A stretch of DNA of 64,000 bases, taken from the NCBI GenBank assembly GCA_032622095.1, contig CP136067.1:54727899-54791898 (forward strand), in the 5' to 3' direction. Source of the DNA: Siphonodentalium dalli (taxonomy: Eukaryota; Mollusca; Scaphopoda; Gadilida; Siphonodentaliidae). A program made the position numbers and the translations under genes. Under the pieces are notes generated by a model. The model was not told where the DNA came from. It ran no database searches and saw only the letters and a list, made by a program, of their open reading frames with translations. Position 1 is the stretch's first letter; each line of letters opens with the position of its first letter. This document shows, piece after piece, positions 1 to 10,539 of this stretch.

Positions 1-48
1 TTTGTTATAATTATACTTTGTACGATACACTGATTATGTAGGCTTTAT
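1..48 (+). repeat. Partial copy of the foldback arm found at 3541-3836
   Basis: These 48 bases match 3587-3634 with one mismatch and in the same orientation. The LINE at 49-3540 lies between the two copies, so they may be a long target-site duplication. The window edge hides where this copy begins. Confidence 0.8.
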
Positions 49-445
49 ATATATATATATATCTTTATTGTCCTCCATTGGTGGAGAGTTGTTATATAAT
101 ATAAATACAGTTTATCACAGTAGCATCACAAAAGCAAACATATATACAAGTACTGACATGAACAAAATGTTACATAATAATATGGAAATATCCAAAATAT
201 TTACAGTTAGTTTTGGCACGCACAAAATGCGAAGTCACACATGTATACCGCAATCACTCAGAGACATCCACTAACATTGACACATATACACCTGGTATAC
301 CCAGCATCACACACATTCTCTCACACTCTCTCATACAAACACGCGCACACACACGAACGCACACACATGTTGTCCACTCAGACAAACATTCACACAAAAG
401 AACAGATGAGAGAACACTACATGCACTAGCTGCTTCTATTGGTGG

Positions 446-875
446 TTATACATCAATTGGTTGTTGATCGGGTATAATGGTATCCGAATAACGACCATCA
501 TGTTGAAGGTGGAAGCAATACCATAGTTGTATGCTCGATTTTGCAAAGAATCGTAAGACGAAATGAAAAGAGTTAGTTCCATCTTCAAGAACTTCAGATG
601 GAACTTTTCCCAAAAATACTGCTAGTTGTGAACACTTAGGTAGGGAATCTAGGAATATGAAGACGTTTATTCCGAATGTGTTGATGATATCATACCAAAT
701 TGCGTTGCGTGCACTTGCAATAGATGCACATTCTATTAATACATGATTAATTAAGCACTGGTATAGCTTGTTACAAAATTTACAACACCCACTATCACCG
801 TAGGCTGTGTGAGCTATCAACCGGACAAGAAAGAGACAAGAAAACCATAGTCAGAAATGGTAACGCCACCAAGAT
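446..875 (-). pseudogene. LINE ORF2 C-terminal zinc-knuckle domain
   Basis: The minus frame contains CCKFC followed by H and C in the pattern C-x2-C-x8-H-x4-C, then an R-x3-W segment. This is the usual C-terminal cysteine/histidine domain of invertebrate LINE ORF2 proteins, probably a nucleic-acid-binding module. Immediately upstream the strand reads LGGVTISDYGFL in another frame, so there is a frameshift at about 825-845. The same LGGVTISDYGFL segment recurs on the plus strand at 34262-34306, so this LINE family has another scrap in the window. The frame has no ATG at its start because it is a fragment. Confidence 0.75.
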
Positions 876-901
876 CGTATTATTAGTCATAAATATAAAT
901 C

Positions 902-2215
902 ATAATATAAAATATATTGGTTACATGAATGGACCGCCTCAGAATTCCGTTAAGACAAGTAATTCTTCAAATTATTACAATGAACTACGGCTTATAAATT
1001 ACTGCAGGTTTCTCATTCGCCACACCAGAATGCTTCTAAATGCGGATCAAAGCTAAGAGTGCGTGGCACATGCAGCCATTGTTCATAGACATTTTACAGA
1101 TAGCGAGAATGATGCATGCTGGGAACGAAAGTATCCACAGCAAAGCCATGTGCTTACGGAGGCATGCGTTTATTATAGGGGATTTATGGTGGGCCTATAA
1201 AACTAATTATAACTTTGTTATCTGTCATAGTTTATGCGTGAAATTTTAAACATATATACCATGGACATATACCCCTTCCAGAATGTTGAAAAACATTTTC
1301 AGTTGCTCATCGTATTTTTATAGACGAAATAGTCCGAAATTTCAGAAAATTGCGCTAACTGCTCAATGTTTTAATGTGTTACAAAACGTCTAATAAAAAT
1401 AGTTCTATCGGGAATATTCACACCATTTTTTTTTCAGAGAACAAAGAGTAAACATAGTCCTATCGGGATATCGTAAAGGAGATTAATTAAAACCCTCAGA
1501 CTGCCGAAACTGACGACATTAAATTCGCTTTTTCGTGTCCCACGGAAATGAAACGTGTCTGTCCATTGATCACGTTATTTATTTGACATAGTATTTTTTT
1601 TCTGTTGTATTTGAACACTTGTTGCACGTGCAGGCTGCACGATCATAATAACTTCAACCGATAAGCGCCGATTGATACCCGCGCAACAGTTTGTCTCAAA
1701 TAAATTGTTATCAAAACGCAGGTTTATGGCCGCGGACATAAGCCGATTAAGTGTAATGTAATTTATCCATGAACTTGACTGAAAAATTGTGATTCTATCA
1801 CCATTAGCCACGAAAATGGGACCTCTAAACAGGCAAGTTTGATTTTCGGGGGACACAAACAAGCGAATTTATTGTCGGCAGTTTCGGCAGTCTGAGGGTT
1901 AATTAATCCCGAATTAAACGGAACTACTTTACGATAGTCCGATAGGACTATGTTTACTCTATGCATGTTCTCTGAAAAAATTGTGTGAATATTCCAGATA
2001 GAACTCTTTTTATCAGACGCTGTGTAACACCTTAAAACATTGAGCAGTTATAGCGCAAACCGAAATGTGTTGTCTTGCAAGATATCCCACCGCTTTAGCT
2101 AAATTTACCTTCCTACAATATCCATAAAGAGGATCATATATTATATACCCACGGTTTTAATTATAGAATATAAAATATATTGGTTTCGCGAATGACCAAC
2201 TCAGAATTCCGTTAA
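902..2215. mobile_element. Nested inverted-repeat element inside the LINE
   Basis: A left arm at about 1351-1541 and a right arm at about 1849-2057 are reverse complements with scattered differences and a few indels. Both contain ACATAGTCCTATCGG and CCTCAGACTGCCGAAACTG. Outside them, 902-953 and 2163-2215 are direct repeats of each other (shared TATAAAATATATTGGTT and CAGAATTCCGTTAA). No transposase is encoded. The short ORFs across it are incidental. It separates the reverse transcriptase from the zinc knuckle of the host LINE, so it inserted later. Confidence 0.7.
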
Positions 2216-2404
2216 AATAACAATAACAACCAGCACCTATAACGAACCGTTTTACTGGACTTGGCCTACTGGTCGCGTAGTTCCGACTTTTAAATAAACG
2301 GAATTTCCAACTCTATAAATAAATAAAAGCCCCACAATGCATTCGCCCTGTACAATCACCCAGTGAATTATCGATCGACCATGCGATATCAAAAAAACCA
2401 AAAG

Positions 2405-3480
2405 CTAGAAACACCACACTACGGTGGCGTAATAAGTTAATTTCTCCTCCGGATATAGCCTACACGTTCGCCATATGAGCGAAGACGTCAGAGACGCTTG
2501 CATTAGCCCATATTGTCTTAAGTTATTTTCTGCAGTTATGGAAGATCTCCACCGTTCGTCGTCTGATTTGTGTACTTCAGTTTTCACGGTATGTTTCCAC
2601 GACTCTTTAGATGGAAAGATGCCAGTCTGTGCAAAGACTGCGAGGTACTCGTGTAAGTTGTATTTATGTAAAACATGGACTATATCTGCAATGAATGATT
2701 TCTGATTACAACATAATTCAATAATCTAACTGTGCAATCTCATCAGGAATAACATTTTGGCAGTGTTACAAACATCAAGCCTACACAATCAATGAATGAT
2801 GTAAGTTCACTGCAACCTACAAGACCCTGTACAATGCATGTGCGAGTATGTGCCGGAAAACCTTGCATATTTTTGAGACAGAAGCGGTGAGCCTTTTCGA
2901 GAAAGGTATAATCAGTATTAGACAAGCCCCACATTAGCTCGCTACCGTACAGGGCCTTGGGGACCACAATTGACTTATATATTTTAAGACAGCTGTCTGG
3001 AGTTATGCCTCCAGCATAAACACCTGCATTCGTCAAGGATAGATATGTCCCTCTAAGTTTTGTGCAAACACTGTTGACCAGTTTAGAATTGAAGCTAAAT
3101 TTTTCTATATTGATGCCCAAGAGGAGACTTCTTCGGTAATGGTATTGCCAAATTGCCATGAACGCTGAGCTTTCGCAAATTCGTTTTGCGATTCATTAAA
3201 TACTATTATGAAAGTTTTCGACGAGTTATATAAGTATCTCCATTTTGTACTATACTTCAGACATATAGAACATAGTGTAGTAAGTCCAGTTTCAGATAAT
3301 GACAGCAAGGCCATGTCATCTGCCTGTACTGGCGATGTGCAGTTTATTCCATTCAGATGAAGTCCACAGGAGGAATTTGTAAGATCTTCAATTAGATCGT
3401 CCACATATATCATATATAATAGAGGCGATAGAATCGACCCACAGCACCTATCTACGTTTATTGAACTGTTGGGTGTTGGG
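2405..3480 (-). pseudogene. LINE reverse transcriptase, C-terminal half
   Basis: From 3480 downward the minus strand reads LSPLLY followed by IYVDDLIEDL (reverse transcriptase motif B/C spacing), then QADDMALLS, which matches the catalytic Y/Q-A-D-D box with Gln in the first position. After a frameshift at about 3105-3159 come the thumb and connection region (GINIEKFSFNSK, AGGITPDSCLKIYKS) and, in further frames, KSFIADIVHVLHKYNL and the segment ending near 2405. Upstream motifs are absent. The protein would copy LINE RNA into DNA at a nicked target. At least two frameshifts make this copy inactive. Confidence 0.8.
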
Positions 3481-3540
3481 TAGAGTTGGATGACATTAAT
3501 TTTGTTGGTTGGAAAGTTGACCCAACGTTGATTGGAAAGT

Positions 3541-3836
3541 AAAATGGGGCAAGACGTCGTGGATAGCTTTGCCGGTATAGTATACCTTTGTTATAATTAT
3601 TCTTTGTACGATACACTGATTATGTAGGCTTTATGTGTTGAGTGTATGAGTGTACTACTTTAGTCAAATTAGTGCCGTCAGCAGTTGTGTAAATTTGTAA
3701 ACTTCAAAATTTGGCAAATATAAATAAATATACACTCAATACATAAAGCCTACATAATCAGTGTATCGTACAAAGAATAATTATAACAAATGTATACTAT
3801 ACCGGCAAAGCTATCCACGACGTCTTGTCCCATTTT
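3541..3836. repeat. Foldback/hairpin element with 107-bp arms
   Basis: Bases 3541-3647 and 3730-3836 are inverted copies differing at about three positions, with an 82-base loop (3648-3729). No ORF. Part of the left arm recurs at 1-48. As single-stranded DNA or RNA it would form a long, nearly perfect hairpin. Confidence 0.9.
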
Positions 3837-4258
3837 CCGGTCGCTCAGGAGTTTTTTCACGCAGTCGTCCATCTTGTTTTGAAATATGGAGCCAAAAACT
3901 CGCATGCCCGCCCGCACCGGAACGCGCTGCTATTGGATGACCCGGTCGCGTGGCGGTTTTAACCAATGTGGTATGAAAGTAATACCACAGAAGACAGTTC
4001 ACGCAATCAGTTGTGTATACATCGTACTAAACTGTTGGATAATAAGTATAACGAGTTGTATACTCAACGTTCACCCAACTAGATTTAGGGTGTATACAAT
4101 GGAAGGGTCTATTGTTGATTTGGAGGGGTGTTTAGTAAATATAAGCAGACGACATACATGTATAACAGAAAGTGGACGTGAACAGAATGTGTGAAATCCC
4201 ATGCATTCGTTGGTGAAATTGTGTGAAGAGGCCACCTTCAACGGAGTGGCTACATCTG
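3837..4258. other. No recognisable gene
   Basis: Unique-looking sequence with only short ORFs (for example 3886-4194 plus). They show no motif I recognise. The segment ends with the 6-bp target duplicate CATCTG at 4253-4258. Confidence 0.5.
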
Positions 4259-4285
4259 TATGGCAAGCCGTTTTCACATTTTGAT

Positions 4286-4570
4286 TTATTTGGACTTAAG
4301 TCCAATTAATTGGACTTCATTTGGACTTAAGTCCTAATGAATTGGACTTAAGTCCAATTAGTGAATTGATTTGGACTTAAGTCCAAATCATTTGGACTTA
4401 AGTCCAATTAGTGAATTGATTTGGACTTAAGTCCAAATCATTTGGACTTAAAGTCCAATTAATTGGACTTAAGTCCAAATAATTGGACTTAAGTCAAATT
4501 AATTAGACTTAAGTCCAATTATTTGGACTTAAGTCTAATTAGTGAATTGATTTAGACTTAAGTCCAATTC
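4286..4570. repeat. Left cluster of TTGGACTTAAGTCCAA palindromes
   Basis: Many exact or near-exact copies of the 16-bp palindrome are separated by short AT-rich linkers such as ATTAGTGAATTGAT. Each copy has a TTAA core. Their position next to the inverted end fits subterminal transposase-binding repeats, but that role is inferred. Confidence 0.9.
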
Positions 4571-6151
4571 ATCTGGTTTAAAACGATAGTCGCCTTCTCT
4601 GTAACGGTATATTCCTGCAAGTCTTGATTGACAGTCAAACTCCATACAATTGCGTCCCTTTTGCCACGTGGCTTGTTTCCGGCATCATTGAACATGGCTC
4701 GAATCCGAATTGGCATCTTAATAAATGCTTACTGCATGCATGAATAATTGAATGAAGTAACATTAATTCAGGAGTTGATTCAATTGTTATTTGACAACGC
4801 ATCTATAGGCTACATGCAGTTTCGTTTATATTGTGTTTACAAGAATTTCTCCCCAGCAAGTGTGTTTTTTTTTTGTCAGCCATTATTAGTTGAGAGAATA
4901 TTTTATGGGTTTATTTCGTTATGACAGAAGGCAGAACACACGCTATGTTGGAGCCTGCATGTGCAACATAACCTGTTCAATTAGCAAACAGAGAAAGTTG
5001 CATGCTGGAACCTAAAATTAGGGTTCAGGCCCCTATATGTATAGTAGAGACTAAACCTGATAATGAAAGTTTTCTATTCATACGACTGCACAGCGAAATA
5101 GTCCGCTTAAAGGTACGGTTGGCCTTGGCGGTGGGTATCCTGTGAAAATATTTCCACCCGTCAAAAACCGCCACAAACAGAAAGAACAACAAAATGTAGA
5201 CAGACTTTGTCCGTATACAAATAAGAAATATCGCATAAACAGTATGTTATTGTCATATTTTTGACCATTGTTATGTAAACATAAGCATAAAAAGTTACTT
5301 TTCTGGTGTTTGTTTGTATTATGATGGTAAACATAAAGAGCGTTCTTTGTGGGTGAATTCCTGATATGGAACGAGTAAAAAGAGCGTTTATGCCATTTGT
5401 GTGTGATTAGCCAGCAGCATTGTGTTGTCTTCTGTAACACAATCAGGCTCTTGCTTAGGTAAAATATAGTAAATATTTATGACAACATGCTGTTTACGCG
5501 ATGGTCATGGTATATATGAACGAAACTGTATGCGTTTTAATGTTTTTCTGTTTACAGTGATTGGAACAAATATGAATATTTTCGACAACTAAGGCCTCAC
5601 GTGCCTTTAAGGCCTATATTATTTATAATTATATTTCTAAATTGTGCAGGAAAAATATCATAACATGGACCATGGTGTGATTTCTAATACAATCTTATAA
5701 TTCGCGTAAAGTTCTAAATGAAGAAAAAAAAAACTGAATTGTACGAGTATATATAGCAGTCATGTGAATTTGGTTGTTTATGAATGAAAGTCTGAACTTG
5801 AAGTTGATCGGCACCCTACAATTAACACTCTTTGTTCGAAATAAATTAAATATAACTATTTTCGAATAAGGAATGGAAGTCACATTCGTGACAGGATTGG
5901 GGAGGGGAGGGGAGGGTCACCGATACTGATAGTGATACAAATATGTTTAGCGCTAGTTTGCACTAAATTCATACGTCCGTTCTTCATCAATGATACGATG
6001 AATCAAAGTAATTGGTTCTCAGTCTTAAATAGATAGGCTACGTAGGCCCCTGTACGTAGGGAAAGGGCCATGGATGCATGCCCATGTGTCAAAATAAATA
6101 CATTTATGGCATGTCCAGATAGGTCATCTAGTTCCTACTTAGCACTTGGAC
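4571..6151. other. Interior of the palindrome-flanked transposon, no gene seen
   Basis: The first part (4571-4830) is shared with the second copy at 52436-52720, including CTGGTTTAAAACGATAGTC and CCACGTGGCTTGTTT. The ORF at 5078-5440 (minus) and smaller ones show no family motif. Confidence 0.6.
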
Positions 6152-6155
6152 TTAA

Positions 6156-6735
6156 AGGGGTACTGTACGCCATTTTCAATAAATTTTCGGTGATAACAAC
6201 GATCTAATATCGATAATATATAGAAACATAAGTAATTTGAGTCGAAGATGTATTCTGTAAACGCTCAGGTTAATAGGCTATCTTAAAATCAAAGTTAATA
6301 ATTTGATATAAATTTCATTTATGACTGGAGCCATACAATGGCGTAAAGTAAATTACGAATTTCCGTGTGCAAGACGTAATCAAATTAATTGAGGGATACT
6401 GGATTGGTAAACGGGTGGCACACGCGATCGTTTAAAACATTATGATGATACGGGGAGAAAGCCCAAGCCACTCACTGACTAGTGACGATACAATAACTTA
6501 AATGTGTATATGGGACTAGTATGCATATAATATAACTTTTATTTGATACATTTGGTTGAAAAATGTACAAAAATTACTCGACAACGACAATTTGTATTTT
6601 TGCACTCCGGTAAATTTGTCATCCGTAACACTACTTCGTACTCAACAGACTTTCAAATAATGAAAAAATTGTTACCTTATTCTCCGACTCGGAGACTATA
6701 GAAACCAACAACAACATTTGGCGTACAGTATCCCT
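6156..6735 (+). mobile_element. TTAA-type MITE, copy 1
   Basis: Terminal inverted repeats AGGGGTACTGTACGCC (left) and the complement of AGGGATACTGTACGCC (right) are flanked by TTAA on both sides (6152-6155 and 6736-6739). It is 580 bp and non-coding. Two more copies lie at 35377-35963 (inverted) and 40395-41022. TTAA duplication is typical of piggyBac-like and Kolobok-like transposases. The left flank is TTGGAC and the right flank GTCCAA, so it sits in the core of one TTGGACTTAAGTCCAA palindrome. Confidence 0.92.
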
Positions 6736-7315
6736 TTAAGTCCAAATAATTGGACTTAAGTCCAAATGAATTGGACTTATGCCAAATCGATTCACTGATT
6801 TGGACTTAAGTCCAATTAGTGAATTGATTTGGACTTAAGTCCAATTGATTTGGACTTAAGTCCAATTATTTGGACTTAAGTCCAATTATTTGGGCTTAAG
6901 TCCAAATAATTGGATTTAAGTCCAAATCAATTGCACTTAAGTCCAAATCAATTCACTAATTGGACTTAAGTCCAAATCAATCCACTAATTGGACTTAATT
7001 CCAAATGATGGACCTGCTTAATATCTGATGGGGGTGTTTCTTATACAGTTGAATTGCACTTAAGTGAAAATGAATTGGACTTAAGTTCAAATACCACATA
7101 ATTGTGAATTCGGCGAGGAATTTGACTTAAGTCCAAATTGATGAAAATATCAGTATTTGCACTTAAGTGTAATTCATTTGGACTTAAGTGCAATTCCTCG
7201 CCGAATTCACAATTATGTGGTATTTGGACTTAAGTCCAATTCGCTATTTGGACTTAAGTCCAATTATTTGGACTTAAGTCCAAATATTTGGACTTAAGTC
7301 AAAATAAATCGAAAT
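6736..7315. repeat. Right cluster of TTGGACTTAAGTCCAA palindromes
   Basis: Mirror of the left cluster, with more divergent units (TTGCACTTAAGTG and GACTTAAGTTC variants). It includes an additional inverted pair, about 7089-7123 and 7191-7224, sharing ACCACATAATTGTGAATTCG. The inverted end of the transposon follows. Confidence 0.88.
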
Positions 7316-7387
7316 TGTGAACACGGCTTGCCATACATCTGAGTCCTGTGAAATTTAAACTTTAAATTTTAAAGTTATTATTGTATC

Positions 7388-8573
7388 ACACAATATGTTT
7401 TAATTTTTATCATTACAAAAATTGTGTAGAAATGACACATGACATATGTGTCAGTGACGTTTTCTCGGCATTGAATATGAGTGAATATGTGAGTATATTA
7501 ATATGTGAGTATAATATGTGAGTATATTATAGTTTAATATGTGAGTATATTATAGTTTAATATGTGAGTATATTAATATGTGAGTATAATATGTGAGTAT
7601 ATTATGTGAGTATAATATGTGAGTATAATATGTGAGTATAATATGTGAGTATATTAATATGTGAGTATAATATGTGAGTATACTAATATGTGATTATAAT
7701 ATGTGAGTATATTAATATGTGAGTATATTATAGTTTAATATGTGAGTATATTATAGTTTAATATGTGAGTATATTAATATGTGAGTATAATATGTGAGTA
7801 TAATATGTCAGTATAATATGTGAGTATATTATGTGAGTATAATATGTGAGTATATTAATATGTGAGTATAATATGTGAGTATAATATGTGAGTATACTAT
7901 GTGAGTATATTATGTGAGTATAATATGTGAGTATATTAATATGTGAGTATAATATGTGAGTATAATATGTGAGTATAATATGTGAGTATATTATGTGAGT
8001 ATACTATGTGAGTATATTAATATGTGAGTATAATATGTGAGTATAATATGTGAGTATAATATGTGAGTATATTATAGTTAATATGTGAGTATATTATAAT
8101 TAGTAGATGAGATATGAGTAAATATGTGAGTGTAATATAGTTAGTAGATGAGATATGAGTGAATATGTGAGTATATGTGAGTATATTATAGTTAGTATAG
8201 ATGAGATATGAGTGAATATGTGAGTATATTATAATTAGTAGATGAGATATGTTCTATTTGAGACACAAACCTCGTAATAAGTTATCATATTAAAAATCTG
8301 GCAGCAGCTTTAAAACTTCGTGCTACACTGTGTCAAAACTCTACAGCACATAATTGTGTAGTACAGTTTTAAAGTTGCTGCCAGATTTTTAATATGGTAG
8401 CTTATTACGAGGTTTGTGTCTTAGATACAACATATCTCATCTACTAACTATATTATACTCACATATTCACTCATATTCAATGTCGAAAAAATTCCACCGA
8501 CACATAATTATGTCATATGTCATGTGTCATGTCTACACAATTTTGTTTAAGATCAAAATTAAAAAATATTGTG
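7388..8573. repeat. Large foldback with a minisatellite in its left arm
   Basis: Outer arms at about 7388-7490 and 8470-8573 are inverted copies (GACACATGACATATG, CATTGAATATGAGTGAATA). An inner stem pairs about 8237-8317 with 8365-8446 (shared AAAATCTGGCAGCAGC, CCTCGTAATAAG). The two arms differ in length because the left arm carries the minisatellite at 7476-8245. No gene. Confidence 0.85.
7476..8245. repeat. ATATGTGAGTAT minisatellite
   Basis: Irregular tandem array of ATATGTGAGTAT-type units of 10-16 bp with interspersed TATAGTTTA variants. Near the right end it changes to longer units containing GATGAGATATGAGTGA. It appears to be an expansion of the GAGTGAATATGTGAG sequence in the foldback arm. 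Confidence 0.9.
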
Positions 8574-9700
8574 CTAAGAGTGTATAGTATTGTATATACA
8601 CAGATTTCATATTTATTCATCACATGCATCTGATTCACTTTGTTAACATAAAACGACCACTGCTGAACTACGCATATACAGGCGTCGAGTTTCATTGAAT
8701 GGATCGAACTAGACCAATACCTGCAATACAAACCAATGCATTAATTTAATTGCATGGATAATATTAATTAAGTGTGCGCATACAATGTTTTTTGAACAAT
8801 GCATAATAAACAATGTCAAATATTTAGGGGACAATGTGTTATTGACTCCAAAAAGAGTCTTTCGCTGCTAATTACATAATAGTCATTACAATCAACCAAA
8901 TGAGTTTCAGTTTCATCTACAAAAACTTATGCAACTATCCTGTAGCATATGCTACTTAGATAAATGATGATCTTTTTTGTTTTGTTTTGTTGTCATGTTT
9001 TAAGATTCTAGTCACATATATATCAGAAATTTCAAGCTGATATCACTCACTAGTGGGATATCACTTATATCTCACTGCTAAAACCTTATAATTCATGGGC
9101 AAGTATATAATAAATATATATATATATGTATATGTATAATATATATATATATAATTGACAAAACTATGTTTTAATATATTCATTCTACGGAATTATCATT
9201 ATGCCATTTAAACGATATCCCTCTGTTTTATGCTTATATATATATGTATATAAATGATATATAGATGTGTGAGTGACTGGAGTCATGAAGTGTGGAAACT
9301 GATGGGCAAATTAGAAAAATAACTGTGTATCTCCATTACATCTCATATGCAGTGCTACTCCATTTCCCCACCGAACATGAATGTTCTATAATTATTAATA
9401 AGCATATCAGAGCTGACATAAAAAGTTCACTGATGGATAATTTAATGAACACATTACTTTGAACATCTATGAATATTCATGAACACATGCAGACATTTTT
9501 TTTCTCTGAATATTAATTAAATGTCATACTAAGGTTTGATGATTCATATTGAATAATCAACACTTTCAACCGATAATGCATAATATATATCAAAATATAT
9601 ATCATTTATGCATATATTTACATAAATAGAATATCGTTAGTATGTCTGAGTGAGTTTGTCTGCGTAAATACTAAATGTTATATTTGATAAGCCTCTTCAA
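8574..9700. other. AT-rich spacer, no gene
   Basis: Low-complexity TATATA runs at about 9110-9152 and 9236-9262. No ORF above background. The 5' end of the LINE that follows may begin somewhere in the last few hundred bases, but no ORF1 is visible. Confidence 0.6.
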
Positions 9701-10530
9701 ATGTTAGAGTTTGGAGTTTGGAATACTCATGGTTTTTCCAAGGAGAAAGTTGATGATGTTATTGAATCGTATTGTTTTGATATTTTAGGTCTTACAGAGA
9801 CGTGGACATCTAAAGAGTCGGTCATTGATCTCCCAGGGTATAGAGCATTTCATGTATGTGGTCAGAAGAGTAAAGGCAAAAAAGGCCGAAGATCTGGTGG
9901 CGTAATACTTTATTATAAGAATGAGCTCCATGAAAATGGTGCAGTGACTCAAGTTTTTACTGGTTCAGATTGTATTTGGATTAAACTTGATCAAAGGATA
10001 TGTGGTTTACAAGAGGATACCTATATTGCTTGTGTATACTTCAAGCCAATATCACATGCTAAAAGTGGAAAAAATGACACATTTAAACTATTCCAAGAAA
10101 CCCTTCCAAGATTCTCTATGTTAGGGAGAGTTATTTTAATGGGTGATTTTAACGCCCGCACGGCAGACTTGCCAGATTTGGTGGTGTTAGACAATGACTT
10201 TCATACTAATACCGATACTTATGATTCTGAAAACTATGAATTCGATTTGGATTTACCATGTCGCTTTAACATAGACACAGAAGTAAATACCCAGGGTAGA
10301 GACCTTTTAGATCTTTACATTGCGACTAAGCTTAGAACTGTCAATGGCAGAAAAATGGGTGACTCTTTGGGTTGATACACTAATTACACACCACAAGGGT
10401 GTAGTTCAGTTGATTATATTATTGTTTCAGATAGGCTGTTTACTGAAGTTTCGTTTTTTAATGTTTTGCCTCCCAATGACCACTGTACTGTTGATGGGAC
10501 TGGAATCAAATATTGCCCACTCAACATGTA
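9701..10530 (+). pseudogene. LINE apurinic-type endonuclease domain
   Basis: The frame opens FGVWNTHGF and shows LTETW with the catalytic Glu (residue about 33), then MGDFNAR (residues about 147-153) with catalytic Asp and Asn. After an in-frame TGA at 10373-10375 the same frame continues with SSVDYIIVSD and NDHC, matching the S-x-V-D-Y and S-D-H motifs of this family. These domains nick genomic DNA to prime reverse transcription. The reading ends at a TAA (about 10529-10531), and coding similarity continues in another frame. The upstream start at 9701 is the first reading position, not a demonstrated initiation codon. Confidence 0.85.
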
Positions 10531-10539
10531 AATTACATA

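Larger units (their letters stand above)
49..3540 (-). mobile_element. Non-LTR retrotransposon (LINE), 5'-truncated, minus strand, with a nested element
   Basis: Read on the minus strand, the segment holds the C-terminal part of a reverse transcriptase (3480-2405), then a nested inverted-repeat element (2215-902), then a C-terminal zinc knuckle (875-446). A 3' region follows, containing a CA-rich low-complexity stretch (275-375), an AATAAA signal (complement of 64-69) and a short (AT)n tail at about 48-62. The endonuclease and N-terminal reverse transcriptase are missing, consistent with 5' truncation at about 3540. Both ends abut copies of one 48-bp sequence. Several frameshifts mean it is dead. 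The clade is not resolved. Confidence 0.8.
4259..7335. mobile_element. Non-autonomous DNA transposon with TTGGACTTAAGTCCAA end blocks and CATCTG target duplication
   Basis: The left end starts TATGGCAAGCCG and the right end is its complement CGGCTTGCCATA (ending 7335). The inverted ends match over about 43 bases with a few changes. CATCTG occurs directly outside both ends (4253-4258 and 7336-7341), an exact 6-bp target-site duplication. Inside each end lies a cluster of the 16-bp perfect palindrome TTGGACTTAAGTCCAA and near variants. The middle (4571-6151) has no convincing gene. A second, partial copy is at 52225-53000. A 6-bp duplication is known for Polintons and Dada-type elements among others, but no transposase here allows a class to be assigned. 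Confidence 0.85.

Noticed and set aside
5078-5440. Transposase gene inside the 4259-7335 element
   Set aside because: The 120-codon ORF lacks catalytic or DNA-binding motifs and is not shared with the second copy.
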